Shown here in pieces: positions 62,111-64,000 of a DNA stretch of 64,000 nucleotides. The notes beneath the pieces are model-generated. The model was not told the DNA's origin. It did not search any database and saw only the letters and a program-made list of their open reading frames with translations. Each line of letters begins with the position of its first letter. Within the stretch, counting starts at the first letter, position 1. Source of the stretch: JAPPKS01 sp963667895 (lineage in GTDB: Bacteria; Poribacteria; WGA-4E; PCPOR2b); NCBI GenBank assembly GCA_965223985.1, contig OZ245030.1, positions 3,720,001-3,784,000 of the forward strand, given 5' to 3'. Made by a program: the position numbers and the translations under genes.

Positions 62111-64000
62111 TCAGTTCAATACGGGATGCCATCCCATATTATACGTTGTGATCTTTGTTACAGCGCTGATGATACTCCAGATGCCACCCATCGTATAATC
62201 TCCAAGTATCAAGCCGGCAAAGAATGGGATAGCTTTCCGATATGCCCTCAAACCGCCATACCTGAGGATGATGAACTTGAGCCACCAACTTATGAAGACT
62301 GGGACCCAGATGTAGACCATCTCTGCCGGACTTACGCCGAGCACATATCCCACCGGATGGAAGGGCCACCAAAGGAACCGCATCTTCATCACTAATAAAA
62401 AGCCGGTGAGAAGGCAACCTAGCCCCATAAAACCCATCGTCGCGTAATCTTGTCCCGTTGGAAAAGTCAACCAAGTTTGGAGGCGCTGCCCTAGACCTTC
62501 CCGCCCAACCCCCATGATGAAGGACGTTGCCGGGTTCGCCGCGCCGTGGCGGTATAATATGTCGAAGTATATCAGAAAGGTCGCCGGAATCCCAACGGCA
62601 AAAGTAATAATAATCGCCCAGAATAGCCTCCGAGAGTTCATATTAACCTGTTCACCAATCCGAAAAGCCTCAAGTTGGCTTGGCATTGGATGCGCAGCCT
62701 GATCTCGATTGAGCCAATACAGAAATGAGAGAATGGTCAAGTTCCGGGGACCAAATGCCCGTGTACCCAACGATGTAACCATCGTCCGTCCAGGATCTAC
62801 CCATAACAACTCATGCACAGTAACGCCGAGACTCGCTCTGATTTTACTTATGCCAATTGCCGTGCAGAAGTACAACACCAAAAACAGCAGCATCACCCAG
62901 ATCGAGAAACCCGCTTTATAGGCGAACCAGATGAAAAACAGCAGTCCGCCTGCGATGCCCAAGAGCGCGGTCCGATACGGCATCGGTTCTTTTGAGTCAT
63001 CTATGTCCCCTTTTCCCGTAAATGCCTGCGTGAATACCCGTTTGAGGTGTCTACGTCCAACCCACAGCGCCAAAATTCCCAAAGCGTTCCACGCGCCTTG
63101 GGCTTGTTCATCGAGATACAGATTCCGCCAGCCCATCGTGGCACCTAAGAGTAGTTGTGTCAATTTTTTAAGGAAGTAAAAAAACCACGCAGAAAAAGCG
63201 AGGTCTAGCGGCATAAAAAATGAGAGACCGATAACAAAAGGTTGAAACGAAATGCGCGTATAGACCATGTAACTCCACGGCTTCTCATTGAAACTGAACC
63301 GCGTCCACCCAACCGGAACCGAAGGCAGAGAGGGGTAAAGATTGCTTAGCCCATTCAACAAACTAATACCCGCCGCGATTCCAAAACCTATCCACATCAG
63401 CCTGTTTTTTAAGAAGGCGACAGGATCCCGCCCCATCTCCAGTGGCATCCAAGTAATCGGATAGGTGAGCCGTTCATGTTCGGTAAACTGCCGTCGGATA
63501 ATTGTGTTAATGCAAATGAGGACAAAGAAAAGGACAAATGTAAAAGCCGACCAATAAGCGATGGGTTTCAACCAGACGCTGAGAAAATGGGGGGTGAACA
63601 CTGTCGTCTCGCCGTGAAAAAAGCCGATCAGTGCCTTTTCGTCTGTTGTTGTAAACCACTCGGGAATATCCCGCCAGAACAGATTGCGCCAGTCATTTTC
63701 TGCAGTGGCAAACCAGTATGGGTGGACGAGGGTTCCGACCAATTTGCTCATGGTCTGGTGTCCAGCTACGGTTGTTATCATGACAACCATGATGTAGACG
63801 ACCAATAGGTCGGAGTCCGACAGCGCGAATTTTCGAACCAACTTCCGCAGCAGTAGATTGAAGAGCGTCAACACAAAAAACGTGAAAACGGCATTGCTGA
63901 ACAGCGACATGTAGTTGTGTTTTGGCCCAGTAATCAGGTCGTTTCTTCCGACCCAATAGGCGTTAGCAATGACAAAGATTAGTCCGATTACCACTGCTCG
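62111..64000 (-). CDS. DUF6785/DUF6784-like polytopic membrane protein, 5' end cut by window edge
   Basis: The first 629 codons seen of a large membrane protein. The frame runs off the right edge of the window, and the GTG at 63994 is probably not the true start because the reading frame continues upstream as R-A-V-V. About 14 hydrophobic segments lie along the chain, and a conserved cytoplasmic region has HELLWVDPGRTMVTSLGT and AHPMPSQLEAFRIGEQ. The style is that of DUF6785/DUF6784 proteins, abundant in Poribacteria and Planctomycetota. They resemble oligopeptide transporters in hydrophobic pattern; the function is unknown. It is upstream of the dehydratase gene, with a 123-base gap, and could supply it with substrate. 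Confidence 0.8.
   Translation of the reverse strand, partial: RAVVIGLIFVIANAYWVGRNDLITGPKHNYMSLFSNAVFTFFVLTLFNLLLRKLVRKFALSDSDLLVVYIMVVMITTVAGHQTMSKLVGTLVHPYWFATAENDWRNLFWRDIPEWFTTTDEKALIGFFHGETTVFTPHFLSVWLKPIAYWSAFTFVLFFVLICINTIIRRQFTEHERLTYPITWMPLEMGRDPVAFLKNRLMWIGFGIAAGISLLNGLSNLYPSLPSVPVGWTRFSFNEKPWSYMVYTRISFQPFVIGLSFFMPLDLAFSAWFFYFLKKLTQLLLGATMGWRNLYLDEQAQGAWNALGILALWVGRRHLKRVFTQAFTGKGDIDDSKEPMPYRTALLGIAGGLLFFIWFAYKAGFSIWVMLLFLVLYFCTAIGISKIRASLGVTVHELLWVDPGRTMVTSLGTRAFGPRNLTILSFLYWLNRDQAAHPMPSQLEAFRIGEQVNMNSRRLFWAIIITFAVGIPATFLIYFDILYRHGAANPATSFIMGVGREGLGQRLQTWLTFPTGQDYATMGFMGLGCLLTGFLLVMKMRFLWWPFHPVGYVLGVSPAEMVYIWVPVFISWWLKFIILRYGGLRAYRKAIPFFAGLILGDYTMGGIWSIISAVTKITTYNMGWHPVLN

Overview
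This is about 64 kb of bacterial chromosome of medium G+C. It carries ordinary housekeeping genes (trmB, rng, rplU-rpmA, obg, proB-proA, lgt, one tRNA-Ala) beside secreted and membrane families typical of large-genome uncultured marine or sponge-associated bacteria: a phytanoyl-CoA dioxygenase-like protein, HEAT-repeat proteins, a Rieske protein with a long tail, a DUF4861-like lipoprotein, a DUF6785-type membrane protein, a Tat-exported FAD oxidoreductase and an IlvD/Edd dehydratase. The presence of a PorX-type regulator and a PorV/PorQ-family barrel points to the FCB group and its relatives. My best guess from protein style is Candidatus Poribacteria. This is inference; no rRNA is present to confirm it.

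Layout. 1-9.7 kb is mostly minus strand: a truncated DUF4861-like lipoprotein, a PLP enzyme overlapping a double-domain M16 peptidase, trmB, small proteins, tRNA-Ala(GGC) and a secreted protein. 9.9-17.7 kb holds the Rieske fusion, a TolB-like propeller and a full-length Lhr helicase. 18-27 kb is a plus-strand run: PhyH, a DRG-like GTPase, two paralogous HEAT-TPR proteins and a VWA protein. 27-30 kb is a histidine kinase plus response regulator-PglZ pair that looks like PorY-PorX; a PorV/PorQ protein at 47 kb fits the same type IX secretion theme. 30.8-33 kb is rng-rplU-rpmA. 33.1-41.9 kb is an accessory block (HigBA with a frameshifted toxin, HicAB, two HtrA-like proteases, DUF2971, a HEPN-like protein, SDR, VOC) lying between rpmA and obg, which are neighbours in many genomes; a 102-bp direct repeat flanks the toxin-antitoxin part. 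41.9-46.6 kb is obg-proB-proA and lgt.

48.1-58.5 kb is the most interesting part. Four genes with 0-1 nt between them encode a HEPN+DUF499 ATPase, an OLD/AAA-type ATPase, a small protein with a PD-(D/E)XK-like core, and a DUF1156 DNA methyltransferase. This resembles the ATPase and methylase half of BREX-like systems but lacks a PglZ, a helicase and the other Brx genes, so it may be a compact, undescribed phage-defence system. Directly downstream, a class II Fic protein is surrounded by three copies of an AT-rich, about 65-70 bp element made of ATGTATA/TATACAT inverted repeats, and the third copy carries a decayed duplicate of the fic 5' end. A GIY-YIG protein follows. The window ends with a minus-strand catabolic-looking cluster (FAD oxidoreductase, IlvD/Edd dehydratase, DUF6785 membrane protein that runs off the right edge).
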